NCBI GenBank assembly: GCA_927443375.1
Contig: CAKMKL010000013.1
Span: forward strand, 1-59,283
DNA from: an uncultured Paenibacillus sp.
GTDB lineage: Bacteria > Bacillota > Bacilli > Paenibacillales > Paenibacillaceae
Length of the DNA stretch: 59,283 nt
Direction of reading: 5' to 3'
This document shows, piece after piece, positions 47,483 through 56,212 of this stretch. The notes under the pieces are model-generated. The model was given only the letters and a program-made list of their open reading frames with translations. It was not told where the DNA came from and searched no databases. Numbering within the stretch: position 1 is the stretch's first letter; each line of letters opens with the position of its first letter. The position numbers and the translations under genes were made by a program.

Positions 47483-48055
47483 CTATTGTGACCGGAGCAT
47501 GGTAATTTGTTTTGCAAGATAAGCGGGGGTATACGGCATGTCCCGGCGTAGCCATTTTACCACTGTCCCAATCAGGGCCGCTGAGCCGTACCAGATAGCG
47601 ATGTCCCTTTGAACCATGGACTCGGGATTGCCGCTGTTGTTCCCATTCCGCTCCAGCCGCGAAATAATCATTTCATCAATCAAAGCCACCAGCCGGTCGG
47701 TAAAGATCGTACTTTGTCTAAAGGTAAGCGTAACTTTATATAGTTTTGCGTTTGCCTGAATATGCTTGAGCAGGTTCTCGAGCAGCGGCCACTCCTCTTT
47801 TCCCGCCTGCTCCGGATTGCTGTTAACGACCTGCCTAATGTTCTCGACCATTTCATCAGCCATTTTTTCCAGCATATCCGGCAGATCCCGGTAGTGCAGA
47901 TAAAAAGTCACACGATTAATGCTGGCCCGCTCGGCAATGCGGTTGACCGTGATTTTCTCGATATCCATTTCCTCCAGCAGCTCAACAACGGCATTCTTCA
48001 GCAATTGGCGGGTGCGGAGTACGCGGGGATCTATACGCGCTTCGTTATTATCCAT
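47483..48055 (-). CDS. TetR-family regulator of the divergent efflux gene
   Basis: A 190-residue repressor-type protein. The N-terminal helix-turn-helix (about residues 10-55) reads ITVNRIAERASINRVTFYLHY, and a C-terminal ligand domain of the TetR_C_7-like group follows. It is divergent from the MFS efflux gene with 235 bp between, a classical regulator-pump pair. It probably represses the pump and itself until a drug binds. Confidence 0.9.
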   Translation of the reverse strand: MDNNEARIDPRVLRTRQLLKNAVVELLEEMDIEKITVNRIAERASINRVTFYLHYRDLPDMLEKMADEMVENIRQVVNSNPEQAGKEEWPLLENLLKHIQANAKLYKVTLTFRQSTIFTDRLVALIDEMIISRLERNGNNSGNPESMVQRDIAIWYGSAALIGTVVKWLRRDMPYTPAYLAKQITMLRSQ

Positions 48056-48186
48056 CCTAATTTCTCTCCATTCTTTCTCTTTCTCTTAGTGAACTACAAT
48101 TTTTATGTAATTGTCGTTTTTACAATAGTTAAACTACATATCACAGTGAATCGTTAATTACTTTACACTTTTTCAGAAACCGTTGC

Positions 48187-48245
48187 TTGCTTACATGAAA
48201 ATTTCATTTATAATTTGTTTTATGCACTGTAAACTATACAACACA
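48187..48245 (+). promoter_or_regulatory. Promoter and operator region of the MFS pump
   Basis: TTGCTT (48187-48192) and a perfect TATAAT (48209-48214) are 16 bases apart. The spacer holds the palindrome ATGAAAATTTCAT (48195-48207), a good candidate operator, and ACTGTAAACTATACAAC lies just downstream. Confidence 0.65.
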
Positions 48246-48290
48246 ATGTAAATTAAGTCCACGATTAACGATTTGAAAGGATGGAGTGAA

Positions 48291-49784
48291 GTGAGTAAAG
48301 AAATAGAGGCAACAGCCAGTTCCATCAAAAAGGGCCCCATCTTGTTCATCATGATTCTGGGCGCATTCCTTGCAACTCTGAATCAGACGGTGATGAGTGT
48401 TGCCGTACCCGGACTTATGAATGACTTCGGCATCACAGCTGCAACGGCCCAGTGGCTGACGACGGGCTATATGCTGGTTAACGGGGTTCTGATTCCGATT
48501 ACAGCCTTTCTGATGCACCGGTTTACTACCCGTGAACTCTTCCAGACGTCCATGTTTGTCTTCCTGGCGGGAACCATCGTCTCCGCACTTGCAACGAGCT
48601 TCCCTGTTCTGCTGACCGGACGGATGATTCAGGCAGCCGGTGCAGGGATTATCATGCCGCTGCTGACCAATGTAATATTAGCCCTCTTCCCCCGGGAAAA
48701 ACGCGGAGCAGCCATGGGGATGGTCGGATTAGCGATTATATTCGCACCAGCGATCGGGCCCACACTGGCCGGATATATCCTGGAACATTACACCTGGGAA
48801 ACGATGTTTTACGGTATGATTCCGTTGACTCTGATTGTCATCATCTGCGGATTTATGTATTTGCGGAATGTGTCGGAGCGTTCTTATCCTAAGATTGACA
48901 TTTTTAGTGTAATTCTTTCTACGGTCGGCTTTGGTGCCCTGCTGTATGGCTTCAGCCGTGCGGCCAGCGCAGGCTGGTCAAGTGTGGAGGTCATACTGTC
49001 ACTCGCTGCAGGTGTTATTGCACTCGGCTTGTTCATCTGGCGGCAGCTGTCTTCCCAAAGTCCGCTGCTTGATCTGCGTGCATTCAAATACAACATGTTC
49101 TCCTTAACTACGCTCATCAGTGTCGCAGTTACAATTGTAATGTACGCTGATATGATGCTGCTGCCGCTCTACCTGCAGAATGCCCGCGGCTATACAGCCT
49201 TGGAATCAGGGCTGCTGCTGCTTCCCGGAGCGCTTATCATGGGCCTCTTGATGCCTGTGACCGGCAAGCTGTTCGACCGGTTCGGCGCGAAATGGCTGGC
49301 AATAGTCGGCCTGCTCATTATGATCGTTACGACGCTGGGCTTCGTTAACCTGACAGACTCGACCAGCTTTACTTATCTGGTGCTGATGTCCACTGGCCGG
49401 CGGATCGGGATGGCGCTGCTGCTGATGCCGATTCAGACACTGGGTCTAAACCAGCTGCCGTCGAAGCTGAATGCTCATGGTACAGCAATTTCAAATACCG
49501 TTAGGCAAGTAGCGGGTGCGGTAGGAACCTCCCTGCTGGTTACTGTAATGACGAGCCGCACGACTACTCACATGAAGGATATGCTAACTTCAGGCGGCAC
49601 TCAGGGGACGAAAGAACATATGATCATGGAAGCCTCCATCCAGGGGATTAATGACGCCTACCTCGTTATCGTGGGAATCGGTGTCCTGGGTCTGCTGCTC
49701 TCCTTCTTCATCAAGAAGGTCGGGCAGGCGACGGAAGCTGAATCCGGTCAGACACTGAAGCAGGCCGTACCCAAAAAAGCCTAA
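48291..49784 (+). CDS. DHA2-family MFS multidrug efflux pump (EmrB/QacA type)
   Basis: A 497-residue membrane protein with about fourteen hydrophobic segments, as in the 14-TM drug:H+ antiporter-2 family. It has the signature LNQTVMSVAVPGLMNDFGIT in helix 1 and QWLTTGYMLVNGVLIPI in the next. Motif C appears as GPTLAGYI. The GTG at 48291 is preferred as the start because AAGGA lies about 9 bases upstream; the TTG at 48273 has no site. It is regulated by the divergent TetR protein. Confidence 0.92.
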   Translation: MSKEIEATASSIKKGPILFIMILGAFLATLNQTVMSVAVPGLMNDFGITAATAQWLTTGYMLVNGVLIPITAFLMHRFTTRELFQTSMFVFLAGTIVSALATSFPVLLTGRMIQAAGAGIIMPLLTNVILALFPREKRGAAMGMVGLAIIFAPAIGPTLAGYILEHYTWETMFYGMIPLTLIVIICGFMYLRNVSERSYPKIDIFSVILSTVGFGALLYGFSRAASAGWSSVEVILSLAAGVIALGLFIWRQLSSQSPLLDLRAFKYNMFSLTTLISVAVTIVMYADMMLLPLYLQNARGYTALESGLLLLPGALIMGLLMPVTGKLFDRFGAKWLAIVGLLIMIVTTLGFVNLTDSTSFTYLVLMSTGRRIGMALLLMPIQTLGLNQLPSKLNAHGTAISNTVRQVAGAVGTSLLVTVMTSRTTTHMKDMLTSGGTQGTKEHMIMEASIQGINDAYLVIVGIGVLGLLLSFFIKKVGQATEAESGQTLKQAVPKKA

Positions 49785-49802
49785 GCTCAGTTTAAAAAAA
49801 GG

Positions 49803-49837
49803 GGTCAACGACAATCCCGGTCGTTGATCTCTTTTTT
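49803..49837 (+). terminator. Intrinsic terminator after the MFS gene
   Basis: GGTCAACGAC pairs with GTCGTTGATC (one G-T pair) across a 7-base loop and is followed by a CTC and six T residues. Confidence 0.88.
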
Positions 49838-49931
49838 GCGGGGATTTTCCATCATCATGTAAGTATACCTAACACAAAAGCCTGTAATCCGCTCTAAAAA
49901 AAGCATAAAAATGAATAAATAAAAATTTATA

Positions 49932-49971
49932 TGTCATTATTATTGACATTTTCACTGTGACTATTTATATT
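49932..49971 (+). promoter_or_regulatory. GlnR/TnrA-type box overlapping the nitrate operon promoter
   Basis: TGTCATTATTATTGACA (49932-49948) matches the GlnR/TnrA consensus TGTNA-N7-TNACA at every fixed base. Its right half is the -35 box TTGACA (49943-49948), followed after 17 bases by TATATT (49966-49971). TnrA and GlnR are the nitrogen-status regulators of Firmicutes. The overlap with the -35 box leaves open whether the effect is activation or repression. Confidence 0.8.
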
Positions 49972-49990
49972 GACAATATAAGATTTCAAC

Positions 49991-50175
49991 GACACAGCAT
50001 TGTGTCAACAAAGGAAACAACGGGTTCTCCCCACAATGTTGTGGCTGGATGGCTTGTTGTACCGGCATTCTTACATTTGTTTATAAAGTCAGCCACGATG
50101 ACGTGGCTGCAATTGGCAACGGGGCCGATTAACACAATCCGCAGGTATGCGGGTTCTGTCAGTCGGCCCTTTTTT
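49991..50175 (+). promoter_or_regulatory. Nitrate operon leader with three hairpins and an intrinsic terminator
   Basis: The predicted transcript starts near 49978 and runs about 240 bases before the transporter gene. H1 is GACAC-AGCATT-GTGTC (49991-50006). H2 is CCAC-AATGTT-GTGG (50031-50044). H3 is CAGCCAC-GATGAC-GTGGCTG (50090-50109). A terminator follows: GGGCCGA (50122-50128) with TCGGCCC (50163-50169), enclosing CCGCA-GGTA-TGCGG, then six T. The H3 left arm can pair equally with GTGGCTG at 50041-50047 or at 50103-50109, so two folds compete. This is the layout of conditional termination. The effector is unknown. Confidence 0.65.
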
Positions 50176-50218
50176 GTCGATTTATTACTTGGGGTTTATT
50201 AAAAGGAGGATGTCAGCA

Positions 50219-51451
50219 ATGGAAGCAAAAAGTTTTCGCAAGGCGGGTCATGCCCCGAGTTTGTTCTCAGCTTTTTTGTACTTTGACGTAAGTTTTATGA
50301 TTTGGGTGCTGTGCGGAGCGCTATCGCTCTACATTACCAAGGATTTCGGGTTGTCAGATACCCAAAAAGCAACGATGGTCGCCATCCCAATCCTCGGCGG
50401 CTCGATCTTCCGGATTCCAATGGGGATCCTGGCAGACCGCATCGGGAGTAAAAAAGCGGGTCTGACCGGGATGTTCCTCACCATTATCCCCCTTCTGTGG
50501 GGCTGGCTTGGCGGAAGCAGCCTGCTGCAAGTGCATATGATCGGATTCCTGCTCGGTTTCGCAGGTGCAAGCTTTGCCGTATCGCTGTCCCTTGCAAGCC
50601 GCTGGTACCCTCCGCAATATCAGGGGCTGGCGATGGGCATTGCCGGTGCAGGAAACAGCGGAACCGCGCTGGCTACCTTCTTCGGACCGCAAATCGCCCA
50701 GGCTTACGGATGGCACAGTGTATTCGGGCTCGCACTGATTCCTCTGGCGATCGTTATGATTATTTTTGCGGTATTAGCTAAAGATGCCCCGAATGCCCCT
50801 GCGCCTAAACCGCTCAAAGATTACCTCAGCGTCTTCAAGCATGCGGATACCTGGTGGTTCTCGATGTTCTATGCCATTACCTTCGGCGGGTTTGTAGGGT
50901 TCGCTAACTATGCAAGTATTTTCTTCTATGATGTGTACGGCGACGCTGCACACCCCGGGGGGCTGACCAAAATCCAGGTAGGATACCTGGTCACTATAAC
51001 AGTCATCGCAGGCAGCTTCTTCCGTCCTTTAGGCGGCTGGATCGCGGACCGGATTGGCGGCATGCGTCTGCTGCTTGTTTTGTACAGCGTAATTTCGGTA
51101 TGTGCGTTTGCCATTGCGTCGATGCCTGGTTCATTCCTGGTGATGCTGATCTATACCAGCGTAATGATGGCCTGCCTCGGGATGGGGAACGGCTCGGTCT
51201 TTCAGATCATCCCTCAGCGTTTCTCCAAGGAGATCGGAGTCATTACCGGCATTGTCGGTGCAGCCGGAGGTCTTGGCGGATATCTGCTGCCGACTTACAT
51301 CCTGGGCCCGTTGAAGCAGTCCACAGGCTCACAGGTCACCGGATTTCTCGTGGTCGGTTCCATTGTGCTCCTCACCACCCTTATCTTCTATGCTGTAACA
51401 AGATCCTGGAGAAAATCCTGGGCGAAAGCAGAGTCCGGTGTAAATTACTAA
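50219..51451 (+). CDS. nasA: Nitrate/nitrite transporter, NarK/NasA type MFS
   Basis: A 410-residue membrane protein with about twelve hydrophobic segments. It carries the two nitrate signature stretches of the NNP family, GIAGAGNSGTALATFFGP and GIVGAAGGLGGYLLP, and the DRIGSKKAG loop after helix 2. It imports nitrate (or exchanges nitrite) for the reductase encoded directly downstream, with a 37-bp gap. ATG 50219 is preferred; AAAGGAGG lies 9 bases before it, while the ATG at 50210 touches that site. Expression depends on readthrough of the leader terminator. Confidence 0.93.
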   Translation: MEAKSFRKAGHAPSLFSAFLYFDVSFMIWVLCGALSLYITKDFGLSDTQKATMVAIPILGGSIFRIPMGILADRIGSKKAGLTGMFLTIIPLLWGWLGGSSLLQVHMIGFLLGFAGASFAVSLSLASRWYPPQYQGLAMGIAGAGNSGTALATFFGPQIAQAYGWHSVFGLALIPLAIVMIIFAVLAKDAPNAPAPKPLKDYLSVFKHADTWWFSMFYAITFGGFVGFANYASIFFYDVYGDAAHPGGLTKIQVGYLVTITVIAGSFFRPLGGWIADRIGGMRLLLVLYSVISVCAFAIASMPGSFLVMLIYTSVMMACLGMGNGSVFQIIPQRFSKEIGVITGIVGAAGGLGGYLLPTYILGPLKQSTGSQVTGFLVVGSIVLLTTLIFYAVTRSWRKSWAKAESGVNY

Positions 51452-51488
51452 TCAGCTCGTATAGAAAACTTCGGGGCGGTGAACTCAC

Positions 51489-54400
51489 ATGACAACTGAC
51501 AAAGTTAAAAGCGTCTGTCCTTACTGCGGGGTTGGCTGCGGGATCATACTCGAAGTATCGGATAACCGCGTAGTCAAAATCACCGGGGATAAGGAGCATC
51601 CGGCCAATTTCGGCCGGTTGTGCACCAAAGGCAGCACCGCTGCAGCTGCGATTACGGAATCCGGCCGAATGGAGTATGCCTATAGCCGCCCTTCCCGGGG
51701 GGCTGAACCTGTAAAAATGGAAATCAGCGCAGCCATCACCGAAACCGCGCAGCGGCTGCGCAGCATTCTGGAGGAACACGGCCCGGATGCCCTCTCCGTT
51801 TATGTATCAGGCCAAATGTCGCTGGAGGCCCAGTATCTGATTAACAAGCTGGCCAAAGGCTTCATCCGGACGCCGAATATTGAGTCCAATTCACGTCTGT
51901 GTATGGCTGGTGCCGGCAACGGCTACAAGCTCTCTCTGGGAGCGGATGGCCCTCCAGGTTCCTATCAGGACATGGATCAGACAGATTTATTCTTCGTGAT
52001 CGGCGCCAATATGGCCGATTGTCATCCGATTCTGTTCCTGCGGATGATGGACCGGGTGAAGAACGGCGCCAAGCTGATTGTCGTTGACCCCCGGCGGACG
52101 GCAACGGCGGAGAAGGCGGACCTGTTCATGCAGATCAGACCCGGAACGGATCTGGCCCTGCTGAGCGGGCTGCTGCACCTGCTGGTAAAGAACGGCCATA
52201 CGGACCCGGAATTCATCGCCCGGTTCACCTTGGGCTTTGAGAGCATGGAGGAATTCCTGGAGGATTATCCGCCGGATAAAGTCTCCGCAATCACCGGCAT
52301 CCCGGAAGCGGATATCCGTCAGGCGGCCGAGTGGATTGGTGAGGCTCCGGAGTGGCTGTCCTGCTGGACCATGGGTCTCAACCAGAGCATTCACGGCACC
52401 TGGCACACGAATGCCATCTGCAATCTGCATCTGGCTACAGGAGCGATCTGCCGTCCGGGGAGCGGCCCCTTCTCCCTCACCGGCCAGCCCAATGCGATGG
52501 GCGGCCGGGAGATGGGCTACATGGGGCCGGGTTTGCCCGGCCAGCGTTCTCTGGTATCTGAGGCTGACCGCAGCTTCATAGAGAAGCTGTGGGAAATTCC
52601 CCAAGGCACTCTCCGTACGGATGTCAGCGGCGGCACCATTTCCATGTTCGAAGACATGATTCTAGGCAAGATTAAGGCCTGCTGGATTATCTGCACTAAT
52701 CCGGTGGCTACCGTCCCGAACCGTAAGAAGGTTATCGCTGCCCTGGAAGCGGCAGAGCTGGTCATTACCCAGGACAGCTTCCTGGATACCGAGACCAACC
52801 GGTATGCGGATATCCTGCTGCCTGGAGCGCTATGGGCTGAAGGTGAAGGGGTGATGATTAATTCGGAGCGTAACCTGACCCTGATGCAGCAAGCCGTGAA
52901 GCCGCCTGGAGAAGCCATGCCGGACTGGCAGCTTATCGCCCGGGTAGCCGCTGAGATGGGTTATGCTGAGGCTTTTTCCTACTCTTCTTCAGCAGAGGTC
53001 TACGCGGAAATCCAGCAGGCCTGGAATCCGAAAACAGGATACGACCTGCGCGGAGCCACCTATGCACGGCTAAGAGAAACGCCTGTGCAGTGGCCAAGTG
53101 CGCCGGACCAGCCGAACGACCGGAATCCCATCCGGTATCTGAACCGTCAAGGCGGCACAGCACAGATCGAGCTTTCAGATGGCAGTTCTCCGGATCTCGT
53201 GTTCCCGACAGAAAGCGGAAAGGCTGTATTCTGGGCACGTCCGTATATGCCGCCTGCAGAGCTGCCGGACAGCGATTACCCCTTTGTGCTGAATTCCGGC
53301 CGCTTGCAGCATCAATGGCATACGCTGACCAAAACAGGTAAAGTCCAGAAGCTCAATAAATTGAATCCGGGCCCCTTTGTAGAAATTCACCCGGAAGATG
53401 CTGAAGTGCTGGGAATTAAAGACCGGGAGCCGGTGGAGCTCCGTTCGCGGCGGGGGCTGGCTGTTCTTCCGGCAGTCCTCTCCGACCGCGTGCGCCCCGG
53501 CAACTGCTTTGCCCCTTTTCACTGGAATGATGTCTTTGGAGCTCAGCTGGCTGTCAATGACGTTACCAATGATGCCGTCGACCCCATGTCCTTGCAGCCC
53601 GAGTTGAAATTCTGCTCGGTCTCTCTGGTCAAGGCTGCTGTTCAGTCTTACGGAGAACTGCATACGCCAGCCATAGACCAGAGTCCGGCGTCACAGCCAG
53701 CCAGCACTGAGACCGTCCACCCTGAGGAGGCCGTAACGATGAAGCAGCTCGATACACTCGCAGGCCTGTTAGGGATTGAAGCCCCCGCAGCCCTGACTCT
53801 GGATAGCCGCGAACAGGCTTATCTCTCCGGCTTCCTCACCAGCCTGCGCACCGAGGCTGGCCGGTCCGCTTCCGGCATTCCGGTTTTGCCGCCTGGCGCA
53901 CCTTTTGAAGCCCCTACCCGCTTCTTTGTAGATGGCTTGCTCGCAGGCATGTTCTCCCGCGTCCCGCTTTCCGGAGCGGAAGCATATGCAAGAACAGAAA
54001 CGCTAACAGAATCAGGCCTATCGGAGACTGCCCCGCTGCCGGAGAGTACCGCTACGGCCAAGCTTCCGGTAACCATCTTATGGGCTTCACAGACGGGAAA
54101 TGCGGAGGGTGCAGCCATTGACTGCGCCAGGAAGTTACAGCACGCCGGTTATAATGTACAGCTTGTAAATATGAACCAATATTCCGTGAGCGATCTGGCC
54201 AAGAACCGGTTTGCCCTGTTCGTCGCCAGCACCTTCGGAGCCGGAGATCCTCCGGACAATGGCGAAAGCTTCTTCCAGTCCCTTAAGTCAGAGAATGCCC
54301 CGCAGCTTCAGGATCTGCATTATGCTGTGCTCGCTTTCGGGGATTCCAATTACGATCTCTTTTGCGGCTTCGGGCGGAATCTGGATACCCGGCTCTCGGA

Positions 54401-55706
54401 GCTTGGCGCGCAGCGGCTGCTGGACTGTGCCCATTGCGATACAGACTTTCAGGAGCAGGTGGATGCATGGACGCATGATATCTCTGAACTGTTGAGCGGA
54501 TTTACAGGCAGTCCGAAGTCCGGCGTACCTGCCGCAGCAAGCGGTAATTCGTCCACCCCGGTTGCCTCAAGTTCAGAACCGCGCGGATATCACCGGAACC
54601 AACCGGTACCGTCCAGGCTGCTGTTCAAGCAGAACCTGAACAAGGCCGGATCTGAAAAAGAAACCCGCCACTATGCCTTCGACCTTTCCTCTGCCGGAAT
54701 CCAGTTCGAAGCCGGCGATGCTCTGGGCGTGTGGCCTGCCAATTGCCCTGATCTGGCCAGCAGTCTGCTGCATACACTGGGCATTGAGCCCTCTACCCCG
54801 GTACTGGTCAAAGGCCAGGGACAACTGCCGGTGGCCGAAGCACTGCTCCGTCATTTCGAGATTGCCCGGGTAACACCCGATATGCTCCGGTTCATCCGTG
54901 ACCGCTCTCAGGATGCCCGGTTAAGCCATCTGCTCGACCATGAGAACCCGGCGGAGCTCAAGCAATGGCTGTGGGGCCGTCAGCTGATCGATGTGCTGCA
55001 GGAAATCCCGGTTTCGCTCAGCGCACAGGAGCTTGTGGAACAGCTCAAGCCTTTGCAGCCCCGTCTCTATTCGATTTCTTCCAGCCCGAAAGCAACTCCG
55101 GACGAGGTTCATATTACTGTCTCCACTGTTCGCTACGAGAACAACGGCAGCGCCCGTAAGGGAGTATGCTCCACATTTCTCGCGGACCGTGCTGCAGAGG
55201 GTGCGGACATCCCTATTTTCATTCAAAAGAATGCCCATTTCCGGCCGCCGGCGAATCCCGATGCCCCGATGATTATGGTCGGTCCGGGCACAGGCATTGC
55301 CCCGTTCCGGGGGTTCCTGCAGGAACGCAAAGCATCCGGGGCCAAGGGAAGAAACTGGCTGATCTTCGGGGAACAGCGGGAGGAGAGTGATTTCTATTTC
55401 CGCGAGGAGCTTGAAAGTCTCCAGAAGGAAGGTTTCCTGCATCGGCTGGATACTGCCTTTTCACGTGATCAGCCTGACAAAGTGTATGTACAGCACCGGA
55501 TCCTTGAGCATGGAGCCGAGCTCTGGGCCTGGCTTCAGAAAGGCGCTCACTTCTACGTATGCGGAGATGCCCAGCAAATGGCCAAAGAAGTAGATGCCGC
55601 ATTGAAGACGGTAATCCAGCAGCACGGCGGTATGACTGCCGATGAAGCGAATCATTATGTCAAAGAAATGTCCCTATCCAAGCGGTATGCGCGGGATGTC
55701 TATTAA
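51489..55706 (+). CDS. Single-chain assimilatory nitrate reductase fused to CysJ-like flavoprotein
   Basis: A 1405-residue cytoplasmic protein. Residues about 1-720 are a molybdopterin nitrate reductase: the 4Fe-4S cysteines are C10, C13, C17 and C45 (CPYCGVGCG and GRLCTKG), with cofactor-contact stretches such as GPFSLTGQPNAMGGREMGYM and a C-terminal MopB domain. After a linker, a CysJ-type module begins near 750. It has flavodoxin with WASQTGNAEG (about 865), an FAD domain with RLYSISSSP (about 1190), an NADPH domain with GPGTGIAPFRGFLQ (about 1265), and a terminal YARDVY. Electrons can thus pass from NADPH through FAD, FMN and Fe-S to molybdenum in one chain. There is no frameshift between the parts. 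Confidence 0.94.
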   Translation: MTTDKVKSVCPYCGVGCGIILEVSDNRVVKITGDKEHPANFGRLCTKGSTAAAAITESGRMEYAYSRPSRGAEPVKMEISAAITETAQRLRSILEEHGPDALSVYVSGQMSLEAQYLINKLAKGFIRTPNIESNSRLCMAGAGNGYKLSLGADGPPGSYQDMDQTDLFFVIGANMADCHPILFLRMMDRVKNGAKLIVVDPRRTATAEKADLFMQIRPGTDLALLSGLLHLLVKNGHTDPEFIARFTLGFESMEEFLEDYPPDKVSAITGIPEADIRQAAEWIGEAPEWLSCWTMGLNQSIHGTWHTNAICNLHLATGAICRPGSGPFSLTGQPNAMGGREMGYMGPGLPGQRSLVSEADRSFIEKLWEIPQGTLRTDVSGGTISMFEDMILGKIKACWIICTNPVATVPNRKKVIAALEAAELVITQDSFLDTETNRYADILLPGALWAEGEGVMINSERNLTLMQQAVKPPGEAMPDWQLIARVAAEMGYAEAFSYSSSAEVYAEIQQAWNPKTGYDLRGATYARLRETPVQWPSAPDQPNDRNPIRYLNRQGGTAQIELSDGSSPDLVFPTESGKAVFWARPYMPPAELPDSDYPFVLNSGRLQHQWHTLTKTGKVQKLNKLNPGPFVEIHPEDAEVLGIKDREPVELRSRRGLAVLPAVLSDRVRPGNCFAPFHWNDVFGAQLAVNDVTNDAVDPMSLQPELKFCSVSLVKAAVQSYGELHTPAIDQSPASQPASTETVHPEEAVTMKQLDTLAGLLGIEAPAALTLDSREQAYLSGFLTSLRTEAGRSASGIPVLPPGAPFEAPTRFFVDGLLAGMFSRVPLSGAEAYARTETLTESGLSETAPLPESTATAKLPVTILWASQTGNAEGAAIDCARKLQHAGYNVQLVNMNQYSVSDLAKNRFALFVASTFGAGDPPDNGESFFQSLKSENAPQLQDLHYAVLAFGDSNYDLFCGFGRNLDTRLSELGAQRLLDCAHCDTDFQEQVDAWTHDISELLSGFTGSPKSGVPAAASGNSSTPVASSSEPRGYHRNQPVPSRLLFKQNLNKAGSEKETRHYAFDLSSAGIQFEAGDALGVWPANCPDLASSLLHTLGIEPSTPVLVKGQGQLPVAEALLRHFEIARVTPDMLRFIRDRSQDARLSHLLDHENPAELKQWLWGRQLIDVLQEIPVSLSAQELVEQLKPLQPRLYSISSSPKATPDEVHITVSTVRYENNGSARKGVCSTFLADRAAEGADIPIFIQKNAHFRPPANPDAPMIMVGPGTGIAPFRGFLQERKASGAKGRNWLIFGEQREESDFYFREELESLQKEGFLHRLDTAFSRDQPDKVYVQHRILEHGAELWAWLQKGAHFYVCGDAQQMAKEVDAALKTVIQQHGGMTADEANHYVKEMSLSKRYARDVY

Positions 55707-55799
55707 GTAAACTAATGATCATGCATAAAATGGTCCGGCAACGATCAACCTACAGGTTAGCGTCCTTATGGCGCGTTAATCACAGGAGGCGATTGTACA

Positions 55800-56024
55800 A
55801 TGGCAAAGCCGGATAACCGTGCAGACAATGTTGAGCATTTACAGCAAAGCATTCAGCACACCATGCAAAACCTGCATGAAGCTGAAGACTATTTAAACGA
55901 ATTTTCTTCTGAAATCAGCAGCAAAGAACGGGAACAAATCGAAGAAAAGAACGAACGCCGCAAAGAAAGCATTAAAGGCTTCCGCGAGGAAGTTAAGGAC
56001 GAAGCTGCGCATTCCGAGGAGTAG
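55800..56024 (+). CDS. tlp: Small acid-soluble spore protein Tlp
   Basis: A 74-residue, highly charged helical protein. NRADNVEHLQQSI at the start, ISSKEREQIEEKNERRKESI in the middle and GFREEVKDEA at the end are the Tlp pattern of Bacillus spore proteins, which are made in the forespore. AGGAGG lies 10 bases before the ATG and a strong terminator follows. The protein is complete. Confidence 0.9.
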   Translation: MAKPDNRADNVEHLQQSIQHTMQNLHEAEDYLNEFSSEISSKEREQIEEKNERRKESIKGFREEVKDEAAHSEE

Positions 56025-56032
56025 ACAGCGTT

Positions 56033-56077
56033 TGGCGATGCCGTCCCATTTTGCCGGGGTGGCATTGCCATTTTTTT
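56033..56077 (+). terminator. Intrinsic terminator after tlp
   Basis: TGGCGATGCC pairs with GGCATTGCCA, extended by CCC/GGG, and is followed by seven T residues. Confidence 0.9.
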
Positions 56078-56114
56078 ACTGTAGTTATACTATTCCAGTA
56101 CTTTATAAATAATC

Positions 56115-56146
56115 AAACAGCCCATGCCTTTAAGGATGGGCTGTTT
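56115..56146 (-). terminator. Terminator of the TetR gene
   Basis: AAACAGCCCAT pairs with ATGGGCTGTTT, with an inner CCTT/AAGG, giving a tight hairpin between convergent genes. The flanking T and A runs allow either direction. Confidence 0.75.
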
Positions 56147-56212
56147 CTCTATATAGCTCTGCTTGCGCGGGCGGTATCCACACCGTCAGTCAATTTGGAC
56201 CTTTAAGCCCTA

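Noticed and set aside
49991-50109. Canonical ANTAR double-hairpin motif
   Set aside because: Only one of three 6-base loops has A at position 1 and G at position 4, and the hairpins are 25-45 bases apart instead of closely paired. It is kept only as a possible variant.
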